DNA of 64,000 nucleotides from Grammothele lineata (Eukaryota > Basidiomycota > Agaricomycetes > Polyporales > Polyporaceae), in contig NDFF03000020.1 of the NCBI GenBank assembly GCA_002150815.3, positions 1 to 64,000 on the forward strand, given 5' to 3'. The number at the start of each line of letters is the position of its first letter. Position 1 is the first letter of the stretch. Made by a program: the position numbers and the translations under genes. The notes below the pieces were generated by a model. The model was not told the origin of the DNA. It made no database searches and saw only the letters and a program-made list of their open reading frames with translations. This document shows, in pieces, positions 60,482 to 64,000 of this stretch.

Positions 60482-62805
60482 CTACAACGGATCCGCCAGA
60501 CTCAACCTCCTCAAATACGCAATCTCCTCCGCCCTAAACGTATCCAGACCAACGCCCACCGAGCCATCAGGCGCGAACCTGAGTAACCTCGGCGACGCCC
60601 TCGCGTACCGCGGCCACTGCGGTGCCCCGTCCCCGTTCGGGTCGAGCGTGGCGGCGAACCGGATTAGGTAGTCCCCGAGGATGCCTCCGCGATAGGTGCT
60701 GAGGAGGTCGGAGCCGTGGACGGCGCCGACGCCGTCGATCTGGTCCATCTCGCTCACTTGATATCCCATCTATGAGCCAGAATGTTTCGCTTTCGTGGTG
60801 CATAGAAGACGTACGATATGAGTAAACAGGCTGCCTATCAGCCAGACTGTCGACGAACAGGCGCCGCGGGGCCTGGAAGAAGTAGTCGCCCTGGACGGCA
60901 GACATGCGCTTGTACTGCGGGGTGTAGGAGAAGTTGTTGCCCGTGTCGAAGGGGGAGCCGTCTGCTGGGTTCGAAGGGTACAGGTCGAGGATTTTCGCGA
61001 CAGCCTCGCGGGATGTGTTCCGATAGAAGATAGACTGGACGTAGTCGAGGAACTCCTCGTCTGTGCTGTGAGTAACGATACGGGCTTAGCTCGTTGGCTA
61101 GGCAGAATGGATAGTAGGTGCACGCTTACGTCACATTTAGGCTGATGAAGGAGAACACAGTGCCCTCGTCCTTGGTGTCGCCTGCGATGGACCGTCAGAC
61201 GCTTTTGCGAATCACAAGAAACATGTTGATGACCGCACCATTAATGACCGGGATCTGCGCGACTTCCCCAGAAAGAACCTGACGTTGAGGAAGCTCCGCA
61301 ACGTACTTCCCGTCCACCCTCGGGAGCCAAGGCGAAGCCAATTGCTGCGACGCCCACACGTCACCCCTCAAGTCAACGTCACCTCACAAACAATAAACGC
61401 ACCTCATAAGAAAACACACTCGGCGTCCTATTCGTCGCAGCCATAAACACCTCAACCGGCACACCCCTCAAACACTCCAGCGTATCCCCGCTCCCCGCAC
61501 ACCCAGTCCCGCTGACGATGGTGTCGTACGTCTGCTGGAGGTACGGCTCGTCGACGTACCCCACGGGCATCGCCGATCCGGACTCCATGAACGCCGCGCG
61601 GAAGAGGCCGTGGATGTCGCCGCGGTTGGAGAGCATGTGGTGCGCGATGGAGCACGCGCCGGAGCTTTGGCCCCATCTTGAGGTTGGGGAGGGTCGTTGT
61701 GAGACGTGAGGAGAGGGGAGGGGAATGGGAGTGACGTACGCGGTTACTTTGCGCGGGTCTCCGCCGAATGCGGAGATGTACTTTTGGACCCACTGGAGGG
61801 CTTCGCGCTCTGGAAGGTCGGGATCAGGCTTGCATTATAAGGCTGAGATTACTAGAATCCACTCACGATCGAGCAGGCCGAGGTTAGCCGCCCCCGCTTC
61901 CTTGATTTCTCTCCCTCCGAGGAAGCCAAGGGCTGTAGAAGATTTAGTAACTTCGTCAAGGACGGACCGCCGTAACCCGAGAACGCACAGGTTACGCGGT
62001 AGTTCATAGCGACATACACCACCGGATGTCCAATCTCGATCGAGCGAGCGACGATTTCTTGGCCGGATTGCAACGCTCTGTAGTTGTCATCAGCGAGAGT
62101 GTCCCTCGTCAAACGGAGAGATACCAGCTCACACGGCGTTGGAGCCGAACTCGTACGCGCCTTCGAATATCCACTGAAGAGCGAGCGGTAAGCGGATGAC
62201 CATGCTTTTTGCACCACGGAGATACTGACCACGATCACCGGTAAGGAAGAGTCCCTCGTCGCGTTCGCAGGCACGATCACGTTCAAGTTCAGACCTATAC
62301 TCCATGAGTCCCTACCCTCACACCCTTACACCAACACCCCAACACGGTACTCACAATCCTCACTCTGCGGCACCCCCGCCGGCGTCGTCACCTCCGAAAT
62401 ATACTCCCTCGCCGCGTCGGGAAGCGAGGGCGGGAAGTCGATGGCGGGTAGCAGACGCTGGACGCATTGGTTCCCGAACGCGGTCGCGTTTATCGTCGTG
62501 GAGGTGTTGTATGCGGGGAGGGATTTGGGTGGGCGGAGGCGGAGTGGGCCTACGCTGTGCAGCGTCGCCAGTTCCATCTATGAGTAAGCCTTACTAAACT
62601 AGTGGGAGGGAGAGGGGACTCACGGAGGCTCGGCGAAGGGTATACCGAGGAATTGGGTGACGGAGCCGTTCGTCTTCCCGAGGACGGTCGCTCCGTCGAG
62701 CATTATTGTCGGCTGGGCATCCTGGGAGGTCTGAGCAGCGGCGAACGTGCCACGCACAAAAAGCGCAGCAGTGAAGATGGCGTAGAAAGAGTTCGGGGAC
62801 AACAT
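60482..62805 (-). CDS. Type-B carboxylesterase paralog with altered oxyanion loop
   Basis: ATG at 62805 with a signal peptide (F-Y-A-I-F-T-A-A-L-F-V-R-G-T-F-A), stop at 60482, the same intron layout as the esterase at 52.1-54.4 kb. Blocks: F-L-G-I-P-F-A-E-P-P, S-E-D-C-L-N-L-N-V-I, A-L-Q-W-V-Q-K-Y-I-S-A-F-G-G-D-P, nucleophile W-G-Q-S-S-G-A, D-E-G-T-V-F-S and V-H-G-S-D-L. The triad is present, but the usual oxyanion loop W-I-Y-G-G-G-F reads W-I-F-E-G-A-Y, which removes two glycines. That could reduce or change activity. It may be diverging in substrate or losing catalysis. Exon borders near 61.1-61.4 kb are approximate. Confidence 0.8.
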
Positions 62806-63478
62806 CGAGCAAACCGAAGGGAACCCTACGTGCCCCTAAAATGCCACCAGACCCCCCATATAAGAGCACCCGTGCAGCTGCTCCCGAGCGCACCGGCGAA
62901 CATCCAGCCACACCACGAAGGGCACACCAAGTCCGGTTCCGATTCAAGCGCACGCCGTTGTCCCGCCCTCCCGCACCCGAGCCCCGATGCCGATCAGCCC
63001 GTGGGCGTCGAAGAAGCCTGAGTCCGAAGCAGGACGAATTGGTCGTTGGCGGTGTCCCGCGACCGCACAGAGGCTGAGAGGCTTGGGCTTAGGGTCGCGG
63101 TAGCGATACGTCATCGCCACCTGGGGAGGGTCTTCGATTGAATGGAGGATCCGGCTTCAAGTGCGGGATGCTATGTATGTGGGGCTTTCCCGAGTCTGTC
63201 GGGATCGGACAGGTCAAACGCACACCATCGAAGCATACCTCGTGCGCTCGTCCTAGTAGCGTGAAACGGATTTGTATTATGGCTCTCTCGTGTCATCTTC
63301 AAAATTGAGGTCCAGCGACTAGAATGACGCGTCGAGCGATCTCCATTAAAAACGTACAACTCGGGGTATACATACACAGCCGGGCAGCCCACAGACCAGC
63401 TCTATCGAACCGTCAGCAAACCGGCATCTTCAAAGCAGAAAAAATGTTAACACTCACCTGAACGCCTAATAGAACGCA
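62806..63478. other. Intergenic, nothing recognised
   Basis: Promoter space of the second esterase; no gene seen. Confidence 0.35.
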
Positions 63479-64000
63479 TCACCTCCCGCCCACATACGAT
63501 GGCGGCATCCCCTCTCCCTGCCCTCCTCCCTCCCTCCCAAGCCCAGACCTCCCTAATGGCCCGCCCTCAAGTCTCACTCCACCATCTCTCGACCGCCGAG
63601 CCCGCCCGCCCGCAGCACCCCTCCGCCTCCGTCTCTCCCTCTCCCTCTCCCGTTCAGGACTTGGACTCCGGCTCCGGTCCCTATCTCGGTCCCGGTGGTG
63701 GCCAGGGGGCGAATCCCGGCCCCACCCCTGCGCGCGGAGCGCAGCGACGAGCAGGGCGTCCGTCCCGTGCCCTCTAACAGATGTGTGTTCTTGCTCCGCT
63801 TGTCCCGCTCCCGCTCCTCCGCGCCCGAGCCAGCCCTCTTCCGGTGCGAGTCGTTCCTCTGGTGAAGGTAGTGGTCTCACGCCCCGCGAACGTCCCGTCC
63901 CTCCTCCTCTCACTCCCAAGTCGAACCCCGGAGAAGGCAAAGGCGAAGACTCGAGCTGGACTGGAAGCGGAGGCAGCGGATGCGCAACGAGGTCCTCAGG
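63479..64000 (-). CDS. Membrane-protein cytosolic tail, cut by window edge
   Basis: An open minus-strand frame enters from beyond 64000 and stops at 63479. It reads D-L-V-A-H-P-L-P-P-L-P, then A-L-R-A-Q-G-W-G-R-D-S-P-P, an R/D/E/S-rich run, D-G-G-V-R-L-E-G-G-P-L-G and a terminal M-P-P-S-Y-V-G-G-R. The order and motifs match the tail of the gene at 35.9-37.1 kb. The membrane helix and start lie outside the window. Confidence 0.65.
   Translation of the reverse strand, partial: PEDLVAHPLPPLPVQLESSPLPSPGFDLGVRGGGTGRSRGVRPLPSPEERLAPEEGWLGRGGAGAGQAEQEHTSVRGHGTDALLVAALRAQGWGRDSPPGHHRDRDRDRSRSPSPERERERERRRRRGAAGGRARRSRDGGVRLEGGPLGRSGLGREGGGQGEGMPPSYVGGR

Noticed and set aside
1..64000. tRNA, rRNA, bacterial operators or ribosome binding sites
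   Set aside because: None recognised. Intron-rich fungal genes make bacterial signals inapplicable, and no cloverleaf or rRNA core sequence was seen by eye.

Overview
The window is nuclear DNA of a filamentous basidiomycete, most likely an agaricomycete. The genes are split by many short introns of about 45-80 bp with fungal splice sites. The protein families also fit: a Plavaka-type transposase, a fungal TET/JBP-like dioxygenase, MYND-finger paralogs, fungal type-B carboxylesterases, and single-pass Ser/Thr-rich membrane proteins. No bacterial, organellar, rRNA, tRNA or CRISPR features were seen.

Layout. 0-5 kb: two single-pass membrane proteins on the minus strand flank an F-box/LRR-like relic. 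6.6-9.7 kb: a 902-residue acidic/basic protein of a dispersed fungal family (minus). 10.1-10.3 kb: a tandem array of hairpin-forming repeats. 13.6-19.7 kb: a mobile-element region with a TET/JBP-like 2-oxoglutarate/Fe(II) dioxygenase gene, a decayed copy of its 3' end, and a Plavaka-type DDE transposase gene that looks intact (11 exons, 1130 residues, all splice phases agree). 20-23 kb: unrecognised minus-strand coding pieces and a roughly 200-bp tandem repeat.

24.5-37 kb is a cluster of six minus-strand genes. At least five encode single-pass membrane proteins with Ser/Thr-rich ectodomains or short N-termini and long cytosolic tails. 38-45 kb holds three MYND-finger paralogs around a monocarboxylate-permease-like MFS transporter. 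45.5-46.8 kb is another membrane protein. 49.2-52.0 kb is a sugar/polyol MFS transporter. 52.1-54.4 kb and 60.5-62.8 kb are two related carboxylesterases. Between the esterases lies an inverted, partly decayed copy (55.6-60.3 kb) of the 31.9-37.0 kb membrane-protein block. The window ends inside a further membrane-protein tail.

The two most interesting systems are (1) the co-oriented pair of a TET/JBP-like DNA-modifying enzyme candidate and an intact transposase, and (2) an expanding family of single-pass surface proteins whose tails share a GGVRL-type motif and PPxY/LPxY sites, suggesting common control by WW-domain (Rsp5-like) ubiquitin ligases. Exon coordinates come from hand splicing of GT/GC-AG sites with phase checking. 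Family calls are by recognition of sequence patterns, without database searches.
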